Of a stretch of DNA of 64,000 nucleotides, positions 27,458-39,022 are shown in pieces (the stretch's first letter is position 1; every line of letters starts with the position of its first letter). The position numbers and the translations under genes were made by a program. The stretch is from Paludibacteraceae bacterium (GTDB lineage: Bacteria; Bacteroidota; Bacteroidia; Bacteroidales; Paludibacteraceae), in contig JAFYZR010000026.1 in NCBI GenBank assembly GCA_017557345.1, positions 1-64,000 on the forward strand, given 5' to 3'. Below the pieces are notes generated by a model. It did not search any database. It was not told where the DNA came from and worked only from the letters and a program-made list of their open reading frames with translations.

Positions 27458-30400
27458 ATGAGAAAAGTTTTGACTTTTATGGCAGCGTTGTGCTGCACGA
27501 TGTTCTTCTCTACAGTTAGGGCTACCGAATTAAGTGATAAAGCGGTTATCCAAATCGGCACAACCTCAATTACAGACGAGAACAAAGCTAATGTTTTGGA
27601 AGGAACGGCAAACGATGCTCTGGTGAGTTACGATCCAGAGTCGCACACCTTGTATCTTTCAGATGGCGCTTCGCTCGAAAGAGTTTTTATTAGTTCTTCG
27701 GCCGGAACCTTTGGCGTAACGATCGAAGTATCGGGTAGCGTTAGCATCAATGCTGATGGTACTGCACTGCAGTATGTCGGTTTCAACTATGGCTATCCTT
27801 TGACCATTACGGGTGATGAGAATGCAAATCTTAGCATTATGACTTATGGCTCTGTTGACTGTGCAGCTATTCTCTGTGCACAATCTGAGACATCGTCTTC
27901 CAATTCGTACACGTTCAAGGCAACCGGCGGCATGCGAATCAGCGCCAACAACTCTTGGTCTGGTGATTTTGCCACGATTATCTGCCACCACGTGATTTTG
28001 GATGGCGTTACTATGTATCTGGCTGGTAATGCCGGAGGAAGTGAAGTTATCCATAGTTTCGATCCAATCTCGGACGTTGTAGAGCATACTTCGGCTTGCA
28101 AATATTCGGAGACAGATGTAACGTATTACAAATATCAGAATGCATATCCTGTGTACATCAATGGTTTCCAATTGAGTGATGGCAAACCGTCACTTAATTC
28201 GGGAGATATGCAAGCCATTAAAAGTGGTATGGCATCTTATAATCCCGAGACAAAAACTTTGCAATTCTCCGGAGCCGGAGGATTTGAATTGGAGGCTTCT
28301 GAAGAGGTACCTGCTATCGAAATTAGCGGAACGGAAAAGATTAATATCAAAGGCGATGCGAATTGGGAATCCTCTATTACCGGTCCATCTTCAGCACCGG
28401 CATTGCAGGCTAATACCCATGTGGTTGTTAATTTGAACGGAGCGAACATGAGTTGGTCTTCCCATAACGCGCCCGCAATCAAATTCTCTGATGTGCTTGA
28501 ATTTATAACAAATAATCAGACTCGTACCTTAACCGCACAGTCGCAATATGATAAGGGTATTTTAGGCGAAGGATCTGATGCTAAGTTGGTTATTGACCAT
28601 TGCTTGTTAAGTGCTAAAGGTTATTTTGAATCCTTCTCCGGATTTGAACTGATTCCGTACGGTGTGGCACTGGAAAATGCTGCCTATACCTGGGATGAAA
28701 CGGAGCAAAGTGTAATGGAAGGCTCTAACCGAGTACAAAATAAGTGGGTTGACTTCAAATTAACGGAGTGGCTCTTGCATGCGAATGCAAGTCCAGAAGC
28801 AGCCGGTGTGATAACGATTACCGATTTGAGCGATGCTCCGCTTGCTAATCCATATATCTTCTCTGCTGATGAAGATGTTAAGCTGTCAGTTGCAGCAAAC
28901 ACAGGTTGGGATTTCATGTATTGGGCTGATAAGGCAATGGATCCTTACGATCCAGACTATGCTTCAAGCCCGCGTACCGTTTCGCTTACGGCTGGTTATG
29001 AAGAAACATACACCGCAGTCTTTGCCCGCAGAGTGGCTACAACCGAAACGTACTATTTCGTAAATAGTGATCTTGGCGTCTATAAGTTCAATCCAGTTCT
29101 GCGTGCAGCAGATGGCGGAAAGATTGCAGATCTTCCTGTTGATTTGGAGGATATTGAGCATGCTGCATTCTATGATGGCAAGATCTACTTCATTGAAAAA
29201 GATTACCTCGGAACCAAATGGAGCTTGGTTACTGTCGAGTTTGATGGAACAACTGTTGGCTCTCCGGTTAAGTTGTTCGAAGACAAAAATGATTACACTT
29301 TTTGGAGAGGTTTCGCTTTCAGCGAGAATGACGGCGTATTCTTCGCTATCGCTAAAAAAGCGAGTGAGTATAAAGACTATCTGCTGCAGGTTAACCCGGA
29401 AACTGGAGCTATCACAGAAGTAGCAGTTCTTTCGGATTCCTACAATATGATGACGCGCGATATCGCCATTGCTGCAGATGGTACTATCTATGCTATCTCC
29501 GGAAGTTCGCCGAGCACGTTATGTACGGTTAACCCGACAACGGCTGAGTTTACAAAAGTTGTTGATTTGAGCGTGGATGTTCCTGATTGGCAATATACCG
29601 CTACGGTAATTGATGCCAGTGGTGAGTTCTATTTGCATGGCGGCGCTCCTTCACAAATGCTGGTTGTAAATACCACCAATGGTAAATGCGACTTCGTGGG
29701 AGAAACAATGGTTTCGACGTTAGGATTGTTCACGATCACACCTGCCGGAACGAAGTATGAGATCGAAGTAAAGGTTAAAGCCGGTCAAGAATCGAGAGGT
29801 TCTGTAAGCCCAGCAGGCAAGAAGAATATTGCAGAAGGCAAGACGTTCGCCTTCAGCGCTACGCCAAACAAGGGCTTCTTGTTCGACCAATGGGAAGAGG
29901 ATGGCAATACAACCGCTTCTCGTTCGATAACCGTTACCGAGAACGCAACCTTCACCGCAACCTTCAAAGAGGATCCGGATATGAAGATCTTCCCGATTAA
30001 GGTAGGTGGTGTAGAGATGTATTTCGGTGCAGCAACTATTATTGCAGGTAACTCTGAATTCCCGGCATTGAAGGCAGGTGCTATCAGCTACGATGATGCA
30101 ACAAAGACATTAACGCTCAGCGCTGCAGAGATTACTGTTACCGGCTCAACGGTAGCTTTGGAATTTGGCGGAACTACGGCTAGCGGTGAACTGACAATCG
30201 TTGTAGTTGGTACTTGCGCAATCACGGCAGCTGCCGATGCTATCGATATTGCTGACTTTAACAATGTAGTCTTCAAAGGCGAAGGCCTCGGTGCTAAGTT
30301 AACAATCAATAGCGGCTCGAATGCTGTTTCTTTGGATGGCTCTAATTTGGCTATCAATGGTCTGGAGACTGTAATCGTTGCAACCGGCAGTGGTATCATT

Positions 30401-31972
30401 GGTACCGATGCTGAGGTTCTTACGGTTGATGGCTCTTACCTCCAAGTAAAGGGTAATGCAGGTTCTATCACCGGTTTGGATGACTTGGAGCGTCTGCACT
30501 GTGCACTAGCTTCCGGTTATGACTTCGTTAAGGATGACCACTGCGTTAAGAAGAGTGGCGTAATCGCTACCGATAACGTTGTCTTCAATCCATGGAAATC
30601 GATTACCGTTACTCCGGTAGAGAAAGGCTCGGGTCACTTCACTTTGACAGGTGATGTCAACAACGAGACCTTCGAAGACAAGGGATTCTTTGAGGAGAAC
30701 GAAAATGTTACCATTACTGCAGTTCCAGAAGATGGCTTCGTATTTGGTCACTGGAGTGATGATCCTAATTGGAAAGATGCTGAGCAACGCTGGCCGGAAG
30801 AGCGTCCGGATGCATATAAGATGACAGCATCTGACAAAGCCTTCAGCGCATTGTTCTACTTCTCGCCGTCTACAACCTCTACATGGTATGGTATCAATAA
30901 TAATAAGGTTGTTTCCTTCTCGTTCGATGATAACTGCGAGGAAGGCGTTAATCCTAAGAAAGCTCTGACCGTTTCGTCCGTTAAGGCCGGTGACTTCGTA
31001 GAAGGCAGCTGGTATGTATTGGATGGTACGAACCTGAAGAGCTGGGCATTCGAAGGCGGCTTCGACAAAGATACAGAACTCGAGACTGAGACAGAGATTG
31101 TAGCTAAGTCTGCTCCTTCGGGCGTAACGGATATCGCTTATGACCTGATGGCCGGCGAAACATTCGCAGTTGCAGGCAAAAAGTTGTATTTCGCAAATAC
31201 CTCTGATACTAAGTTCGAGGAAATCGGTACCTTCAAATACAAAGATATCGAAAGAACGATTACCTGTATCGCAATCGACGGTAGTGGCACGAAGTACGTT
31301 CTTGGCGCCGGTGATCCGGGTGTTCTCTATACCGTTTCTGAAATCGACGAGGAAGGTAAAATTGTTAAACTGGCTCTTGTTGGTGAGGAAAAAGATGGCG
31401 GTAGTGTAGAAGCTGCTGTTTCGACAGACGCTCAATCCATGTCCTTCGACCATGTAACGGGTGACTTGATTTGGGGTGCCCCTGATTACGTTCGCGTAAT
31501 CTCTACAGAGAACGCTAAATCGCACATTGCCGGAGACCTTGGTCAGAAAGCTGGTGCACAAGGCGTTATTAAGGGTCTCCACAAGATGGATGTAACCGTA
31601 AACGTTGTAGTTGATGTTGCTGAAGATTGCAAGGGCATGGGTACCGTATCTATCGGAACCGGCTCGAAGACGAAAGTTGCGTTCATCGAAGGAACTCCGG
31701 CAACTATCGTTGCAACTCCAAATGCGGGTCACAAGTTCGTTAAGTGGGTTGTTATGAGCGGCAAGACCGAGAAAGACTTCAAGAACAACGATCAAGCTAC
31801 GCTCACCGTTTCTGCAGGAAACAACAAGTACGTTGCTTACTTCGAGGAGAGTGACGAAGGATTTGATAACATCCAAGTAACCAACGAGGTTCGCAAAGTA
31901 ATGATCGACGGTACGATTTATATCGTTCGTGAAAACGGTATCTTCACGATCACCGGAGCACGCGTGAAATAA
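27458..31972 (+). CDS. Giant secreted multidomain protein, paralog A
   Basis: A 1504-aa secreted protein of unknown function. Order (rough): signal peptide (1-22); two beta modules with a recurring (I/M)SY(D/N)P(E)xxTLxL pattern (about 30-200, 215-410); an InlB B-repeat-like domain (about 440-525, YTAVFARR); a propeller-like region (about 527-765); a second B-repeat (767-835, GFLFDQWEEDGN, FTATFKED); another beta module (845-1040); a B-repeat (1045-1130); a second propeller-like region (1135-1385); a B-repeat (1390-1468); and the shared C-terminal signature (KVMIDGTIYIVRENGIF). The layout suggests a surface adhesin or carbohydrate-interacting protein. No catalytic motif was recognised. It has its own promoter, and a hairpin at 31989-32021 separates it from paralog B. 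Confidence 0.8.
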   Translation: MRKVLTFMAALCCTMFFSTVRATELSDKAVIQIGTTSITDENKANVLEGTANDALVSYDPESHTLYLSDGASLERVFISSSAGTFGVTIEVSGSVSINADGTALQYVGFNYGYPLTITGDENANLSIMTYGSVDCAAILCAQSETSSSNSYTFKATGGMRISANNSWSGDFATIICHHVILDGVTMYLAGNAGGSEVIHSFDPISDVVEHTSACKYSETDVTYYKYQNAYPVYINGFQLSDGKPSLNSGDMQAIKSGMASYNPETKTLQFSGAGGFELEASEEVPAIEISGTEKINIKGDANWESSITGPSSAPALQANTHVVVNLNGANMSWSSHNAPAIKFSDVLEFITNNQTRTLTAQSQYDKGILGEGSDAKLVIDHCLLSAKGYFESFSGFELIPYGVALENAAYTWDETEQSVMEGSNRVQNKWVDFKLTEWLLHANASPEAAGVITITDLSDAPLANPYIFSADEDVKLSVAANTGWDFMYWADKAMDPYDPDYASSPRTVSLTAGYEETYTAVFARRVATTETYYFVNSDLGVYKFNPVLRAADGGKIADLPVDLEDIEHAAFYDGKIYFIEKDYLGTKWSLVTVEFDGTTVGSPVKLFEDKNDYTFWRGFAFSENDGVFFAIAKKASEYKDYLLQVNPETGAITEVAVLSDSYNMMTRDIAIAADGTIYAISGSSPSTLCTVNPTTAEFTKVVDLSVDVPDWQYTATVIDASGEFYLHGGAPSQMLVVNTTNGKCDFVGETMVSTLGLFTITPAGTKYEIEVKVKAGQESRGSVSPAGKKNIAEGKTFAFSATPNKGFLFDQWEEDGNTTASRSITVTENATFTATFKEDPDMKIFPIKVGGVEMYFGAATIIAGNSEFPALKAGAISYDDATKTLTLSAAEITVTGSTVALEFGGTTASGELTIVVVGTCAITAAADAIDIADFNNVVFKGEGLGAKLTINSGSNAVSLDGSNLAINGLETVIVATGSGIIGTDAEVLTVDGSYLQVKGNAGSITGLDDLERLHCALASGYDFVKDDHCVKKSGVIATDNVVFNPWKSITVTPVEKGSGHFTLTGDVNNETFEDKGFFEENENVTITAVPEDGFVFGHWSDDPNWKDAEQRWPEERPDAYKMTASDKAFSALFYFSPSTTSTWYGINNNKVVSFSFDDNCEEGVNPKKALTVSSVKAGDFVEGSWYVLDGTNLKSWAFEGGFDKDTELETETEIVAKSAPSGVTDIAYDLMAGETFAVAGKKLYFANTSDTKFEEIGTFKYKDIERTITCIAIDGSGTKYVLGAGDPGVLYTVSEIDEEGKIVKLALVGEEKDGGSVEAAVSTDAQSMSFDHVTGDLIWGAPDYVRVISTENAKSHIAGDLGQKAGAQGVIKGLHKMDVTVNVVVDVAEDCKGMGTVSIGTGSKTKVAFIEGTPATIVATPNAGHKFVKWVVMSGKTEKDFKNNDQATLTVSAGNNKYVAYFEESDEGFDNIQVTNEVRKVMIDGTIYIVRENGIFTITGARVK

Positions 31973-31988
31973 ATCATTAATTGAATAG

Positions 31989-32021
31989 CGAAAGGGCTCC
32001 CTGCAACGGGAGCTCCTTTCG
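31989..32021 (+). terminator. Hairpin between giant paralogs
   Basis: CGAAAGGGCTCCC and GGGAGCTCCTTTCG pair with one bulge around TGCAAC. There is no long T run, so it may be a weak terminator or a 3' stability element for paralog A. Confidence 0.55.
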
Positions 32022-32060
32022 TCTAAAACCTGAAATCTGAAATATTAAAAATACTTAGTT

Positions 32061-35000
32061 ATGAAGAAGTTTTTATTATTCTTGACCGCTCTCTGTTCTG
32101 CAGCTGTTGTTTGGGCAGATGCTCCTAAAATGGCAGATGGCGCCACTATTCAAATCGGCGAGAACTACATGGAGGAGAATATTCTTCTCGCAGGCGGTGT
32201 TTCGGAACTCAAAGAAGGTTCTATGAGTTACGATCCGGAGAACCATGTGCTGACTTTAACCAACGTGCTAATAGAGACATCAACTACGGCACTCTATGGT
32301 TTAGGATTGGGATGCGTTGATATGCCGGAAGGCAGCAAACAAATGGAAATCCGAATTGTTGGAACGAATATCATTCAATCTTCTAAATCGGATTCCTATG
32401 GACTATTCCTGGGTGAAGGTAACTTTACTATCACCGGTCTCAATGGAAACTTGAAACTGATGACTAATGGAGGTATTGGACTTAATATAGGTGCTGATGA
32501 GCTTACTATTAAAGATGGCGTTTATGTATACGCCGGTTACTCTGAGCCCGGATTCCAGTCCCGAATAGGAGCAATGCCTGCTTTATTTACTGAACCGGTT
32601 GTAAACGTTGATTGCGCTATATTTGTTAGTTTAGGAACAGAATACTGTCTGTCGTATATTAATCCCGGTTTGAATGATGCTGCTTTGACTACTATAGAGG
32701 AGTCTGCCGGTTATAAATATGACTCGAGCAAGAATACTTGGGTGGATGGAAGTAATAATGTATTAAAAGGCACGGCTCTTACTTTTGAACCGACGAAGCA
32801 TATCTTCCAGTGGGTCAATGCAGCCCCGGAGGGCGGTACAATTTCCGTTACCAAAGACGGCAATCCGATTTCCAATCCGTATCACTACGGAAAGGATGAG
32901 GAGAATGTCTTGTTGGACATTGAGGCGACCCCTAATGCAGGTTGGGAATTTGAGGACTGGAGGACCTTTAATGGTTACGTTAATAGTGGTACGGCGAAAG
33001 ATAAATATGGTCTTCCGGAATTGGCCCAAACAGGTATGTTAATCGGTTATTTCCGTAAGACTGATGCCGCGAAGCCGACGAAAACATGGTATTTGTTGTC
33101 AGAATTTTATGAAAAGATTGTATCTTTTGAGGATTGGACAGAGTCGCCGACGGTGGTAACGGAAAGTTTCTTGTCCGATATGTCCGCCACGAAGCTGAAA
33201 TGTGCTACTTATGCGGAAGGGAGGCTCTATTATATAGACCAAGAAGCCACCGATAAGTCAGGTTTCTATTCGGTGCAGTTTGACCCGAGTACAGGAAAGA
33301 TGAGTGACGTGCAAATGCATTTCAATGCTCAAGATGTATATCAGAAATTCTACGCATTGACATATAGTATGGCGGACGAGTTCTTCTACGGTATAGCCAC
33401 CAAGAGTGACGGAGAACAATATTTGGTGGAAATCAATTTTAATACGAACGCCATTTCCACAGTTGGAAAAATATCGAATACGAATATCAATTATAGTGTC
33501 GGAATGTGGATGCTTGCTGTCAATTCGTATGGCGATTTATACGGTATTTTCAGACTCAGCGAGAAGTATGCCGAAGAGAAATCACCTTACAGTCATGGTT
33601 CGATGCTGTGTAGGATTAATAAATCGACAGCCGCTATCACTCCTATCGGTTGGACTGGTGTTTATTTTGAGAGCCAATCCTGCGCTATGGCCTTCGATTA
33701 TAAGACGAACGAGTTGATTGCTACTACTAATAGCGCCAAGGATATTCTAAGTATCGTTTCAATAAATGTCAAGACTGGTAAGGCAACTCGTATACAAGGA
33801 TGGGATACGCAGTATTGCAACGGTATCTTCCAGTTGGTACCGGAGAGCCGTCTTTTGACAGTAGGAGTAAAGAGCGGGCAAGAGGAAATGGGTGACGCTG
33901 TTATTCTGGAAGGCGGAGTGCATGAAGGCAAGTATCTGCCTGGTGATGAGGTGGATATAGAGGCATTCAAGAAGACGAACGAGTATCGGTTTGTGAAATG
34001 GTCTGACGGAAGTACGGAGAATCCGCGTACCATTACGATAGGCGATGAGGCTTCGTATACTTATACGGCAGAATTTGACTGGGCCGAAGGAATTGTGGCC
34101 AGTCCTATCTATATAGGCAAAAAGCAAATAACTTCGCATACAGGCACATTGACTAACGCGAATCTAGATGCTATTAAGGGCGGTTCTATTTCCTATAATG
34201 CACAAACGAAGACGCTGACGCTGACTGATTTGGATCTGGAGTATTATCAGACGGAGCCAGCATTAAAGGTTTATCAAGAAGATACCGAGAATTTGGCAGA
34301 TGTAACGATTAAGTTAGTCGGCACAAATACGATAGTATCCACGACTACTGAAAATGGCGCATTGTATTTCTGTAATGCGAATGTGAAAATTGAAGGTGAA
34401 GGAAGTTTGGATGTGTCTGTGCTTTCCACTTTCTATCCAGGTTGCAATCTTAATAATGCCAATCTGACGATTGAAGGAACGAATGTGAAGATTTCCGGTA
34501 ATGACGGAGCCTTGAAAGGCAACGGAGGCGAAGAGAATATGGCCATTATAGGTTCTGATGTAGAGTTCAACAGTTCTGTAACCAGTCTTAAATCACTCAC
34601 ATACAATTATTGCACTTTAACAACGCCGGTCGGCGCGGAATTCAATGAAGAGCACAATCAGATAGAGGTAGGCGGTTCCGTTTATAGCGCTACCATTAAA
34701 TTCAGTTCTATGCCTAGAATACGCGCGAAAGCGTTAGAAGAAGGAACAGGAACGTTTACGATTGCTTATGACGATGGTACAGAAGAGTTTGGCGAATTGG
34801 CATTTGCTCCCAGCGGCACGGATATTACCATAACGGCTATTCCTGAAGACGGTTTTGAGTTTGTTCGCTGGGAAGAAGATCCGAATTGGGGCGACGAAGA
34901 AAAAGAAAGTGATTGGTGGGGACCGGAAATAAAAGTATCCACCTTGGGCGTAGATGAGGTTTATACGGCGGTATTCTATTATACGGCATCTTCGAGCAAG

Positions 35001-36089
35001 ACTTGGTATGGCATCAATAAGAGCAATTTTGTTTCGTTTGATATAAGCGACCAAGCGGCTCATCCGCAAGTATCCACTTCTTCGACCGTAGGCATCCTTG
35101 CCGGTGATTATCGCGAAGGCAACTGGGAATATCAGTTGGGTTCTGAGATAAAGGCGGCTCCATTCAGCGGAGTTGTTGATAAAGAAGAATTGCCGGGCAT
35201 AGATGACGCAGAAGCTGTAGTCAAAGGTATGTCTGTGGACTTTACAGATATGGCATTTGACATGGTAGGCGGCGATATGTACGGTGTGTCCGGAACGGAA
35301 TTATACCGCATTAACTATGGCGATGAGAAAGTAGAGAAAATCGGAGATTTCGTAGATGAACATGGAATAAGCGTAGGTGCTCACTCGATAGCCATCAATT
35401 CTTCGTCTGAAAAGTATATTCTCGAGCAAGGTGATCCCGGTAAGCTATATCGCGTAACGGAAATCGACGATGAGCATAAGAAAGTGCACGTAGAACCGGT
35501 AGGCGAAGAAGAAGGTAGCATAGGTCGTGCAGTAACGATGGACCATCAGAGTATCGCATTTGATTTGGTTACCGACGAGCTATTCTGGGGAGCAGAAGAT
35601 TATCTGCGCATCATCAACACAGAGACCGCTAAAACGCATATATGCGGCGATTTAGGCTATAAGAAAGGCTCTCAGGGCGTTCTGAAAGCTCTGCATTGTG
35701 AGAATGAATTTGCGAGCGTTTCCGTGAAAGTGGCGAATGAATGCAAAGGCATGGGAAAAGTGAGCATTACGAGTGCCGGTTACGGCGCAGGTAAACTCAT
35801 AGCAGGCAAGCCGACGAAGTTCACCATTACCGCTACTCCGGAAGACGGCTATAAGTTCCTCTATTGGATGCGTAGCGGCAACAAAACGGAAATCGAAGAA
35901 GTGACTTATCCGATAACCGTTTCCAGCGGAGCTACTTTCACGGCATACTTCGAAGAAGAAAAGAAACCAGATGAGGGAATCGAAGATGTTCAAAGTGCTG
36001 TACAATGTACAAAAATCGTTATTGACGGCCGATTGTATATCATCCGTGACGGTCGCATTTATGATGCCATCGGAACGAGGGTAAAATAG
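32061..36089 (+). CDS. Giant secreted multidomain protein, paralog B
   Basis: A 1342-aa paralog of the preceding gene with much the same domain order: signal peptide (1-19), a beta module starting ATIQIGENYMEE (about 28-215), a B-repeat (about 250-335), a propeller-like region (about 345-600), a B-repeat (about 605-670), a second beta module (about 680-885), a B-repeat (about 890-975), a second propeller (about 980-1230), a B-repeat (about 1235-1305) and the shared C-terminal signature (KIVIDGRLYIIRDGRIYD). Segments such as TWYGIN, EQGDPGKLYRVTEID and ECKGMGKVSI correspond to paralog A, so the pair arose by duplication and then diverged. Function unknown; surface exposure is inferred. No separate promoter is seen, so it may be read through from paralog A. 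Confidence 0.8.
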   Translation: MKKFLLFLTALCSAAVVWADAPKMADGATIQIGENYMEENILLAGGVSELKEGSMSYDPENHVLTLTNVLIETSTTALYGLGLGCVDMPEGSKQMEIRIVGTNIIQSSKSDSYGLFLGEGNFTITGLNGNLKLMTNGGIGLNIGADELTIKDGVYVYAGYSEPGFQSRIGAMPALFTEPVVNVDCAIFVSLGTEYCLSYINPGLNDAALTTIEESAGYKYDSSKNTWVDGSNNVLKGTALTFEPTKHIFQWVNAAPEGGTISVTKDGNPISNPYHYGKDEENVLLDIEATPNAGWEFEDWRTFNGYVNSGTAKDKYGLPELAQTGMLIGYFRKTDAAKPTKTWYLLSEFYEKIVSFEDWTESPTVVTESFLSDMSATKLKCATYAEGRLYYIDQEATDKSGFYSVQFDPSTGKMSDVQMHFNAQDVYQKFYALTYSMADEFFYGIATKSDGEQYLVEINFNTNAISTVGKISNTNINYSVGMWMLAVNSYGDLYGIFRLSEKYAEEKSPYSHGSMLCRINKSTAAITPIGWTGVYFESQSCAMAFDYKTNELIATTNSAKDILSIVSINVKTGKATRIQGWDTQYCNGIFQLVPESRLLTVGVKSGQEEMGDAVILEGGVHEGKYLPGDEVDIEAFKKTNEYRFVKWSDGSTENPRTITIGDEASYTYTAEFDWAEGIVASPIYIGKKQITSHTGTLTNANLDAIKGGSISYNAQTKTLTLTDLDLEYYQTEPALKVYQEDTENLADVTIKLVGTNTIVSTTTENGALYFCNANVKIEGEGSLDVSVLSTFYPGCNLNNANLTIEGTNVKISGNDGALKGNGGEENMAIIGSDVEFNSSVTSLKSLTYNYCTLTTPVGAEFNEEHNQIEVGGSVYSATIKFSSMPRIRAKALEEGTGTFTIAYDDGTEEFGELAFAPSGTDITITAIPEDGFEFVRWEEDPNWGDEEKESDWWGPEIKVSTLGVDEVYTAVFYYTASSSKTWYGINKSNFVSFDISDQAAHPQVSTSSTVGILAGDYREGNWEYQLGSEIKAAPFSGVVDKEELPGIDDAEAVVKGMSVDFTDMAFDMVGGDMYGVSGTELYRINYGDEKVEKIGDFVDEHGISVGAHSIAINSSSEKYILEQGDPGKLYRVTEIDDEHKKVHVEPVGEEEGSIGRAVTMDHQSIAFDLVTDELFWGAEDYLRIINTETAKTHICGDLGYKKGSQGVLKALHCENEFASVSVKVANECKGMGKVSITSAGYGAGKLIAGKPTKFTITATPEDGYKFLYWMRSGNKTEIEEVTYPITVSSGATFTAYFEEEKKPDEGIEDVQSAVQCTKIVIDGRLYIIRDGRIYDAIGTRVK

Positions 36090-36177
36090 AACATTTTTAG
36101 ACAGGTGTTGCATAGGTAATAACCTCGACTTAATACCGATAAGATACCGATTGGAAAAATTGAACATTTTCGCATAG

Positions 36178-36204
36178 AAAAGCCAGCCTTCGGGCTGGTT
36201 TTTT
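36178..36204 (+). terminator. UUCG-loop terminator after paralog B
   Basis: CCAGCC - TTCG - GGCTGG followed by six T and preceded by an A run; a textbook intrinsic terminator. Confidence 0.9.
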
Positions 36205-36275
36205 GTGCAAAAAAGCCTATGTTTGAGAAAAAGTAAATTTATTTGCAAAAAAACGTACTTTTTTGTCAAAAATAT

Positions 36276-36306
36276 TTGCGTATGTGAGATTTTTTTTGTA
36301 ATTTTG
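36276..36306 (+). promoter_or_regulatory. Promoter of gyrB
   Basis: TTG (36276-36278), a 20-bp spacer starting CGTATGTG, and TAATTTTG (36299-36306). Confidence 0.78.
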
Positions 36307-36429
36307 TCGCCGAATAATGTGCGCGGGTGCGCGCGCGTCCTATACGTGCGCTAAAGAATAAGGAGTTCAAATCATGACAAGACCATGACAAGAGCCCGTT
36401 AAAACCCCGATTGAGAGGCAGAAAAATAA

Positions 36430-38433
<2,004 letters not shown>

Positions 38434-38462
38434 TCGAAATTGGCGAAGTGGAGTGTAGGAAT

Positions 38463-38996
38463 ATGAAAGTTGCAGTTTATTGTTCGGCGAAGGATGCCAT
38501 ACCGGCGGAGTACTTGGCGTTAGGCGATGCATTAGGCGCATGGCTTGGAAAGCAAGGTTATACGTTGATTTATGGCGGTGCGACGGGCGGATTGATGACT
38601 CGCGTAAGCGAATCGGCGAAAAAGCATGGAGCTTATGTTATCGGCGTTATTCCTCCCCGCATCAAATCAGCCGGACGATTGGCAACAAACTGTGATGAAC
38701 TGATTGAGGTGGCGAATATGTCAGAGCGCAAACAGCGCATGCGCGACGAAGCGGATGTGATTGTTTGCCTTCCGGGCAGTTACGGTACGCTGGACGAGAT
38801 GATGGATGCTACAAGTAGCGCCATCGTAGGCGAACATAAGAAACCGATTTATGTACTGAACTACAAGGGTTTTTACGAACCGCTCAAACAACAAATAGCG
38901 GAAATGAAAAGCTTACAATTCATTCCAGAACAGCAAAGCCATCAACCTATATTTGTCAACTCATTGGAGGAATTGTACGAAAAAGTTGGACGTTGA
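38463..38996 (+). CDS. LOG-family nucleotide phosphoribohydrolase
   Basis: A 177-aa protein of the LOG/TIGR00730 family (Rossmann-like lysine decarboxylase-fold proteins that in practice cleave nucleoside 5'-monophosphates to base and ribose 5-phosphate, including cytokinin precursors). Motifs: YGGATGGLM (about 38-46) and PGSYGTLDE, the PGGxGTxxE active-site motif with Gly replaced by Ser. The ATG at 38463 is chosen because AGGA lies just upstream; a start five codons earlier is less likely. It follows gyrB closely. In bacteria the physiological substrate is usually unknown. Confidence 0.88.
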   Translation: MKVAVYCSAKDAIPAEYLALGDALGAWLGKQGYTLIYGGATGGLMTRVSESAKKHGAYVIGVIPPRIKSAGRLATNCDELIEVANMSERKQRMRDEADVIVCLPGSYGTLDEMMDATSSAIVGEHKKPIYVLNYKGFYEPLKQQIAEMKSLQFIPEQQSHQPIFVNSLEELYEKVGR

Positions 38997-39022
38997 AAGT
39001 TTAAAGTTTAAAAAAATATACT

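Noticed and set aside
36130..36151. A fourth full copy of the 11-bp repeat element.
   Set aside because: Only two imperfect units and no 11+3+11 palindrome are present; noted as a weak relative only.
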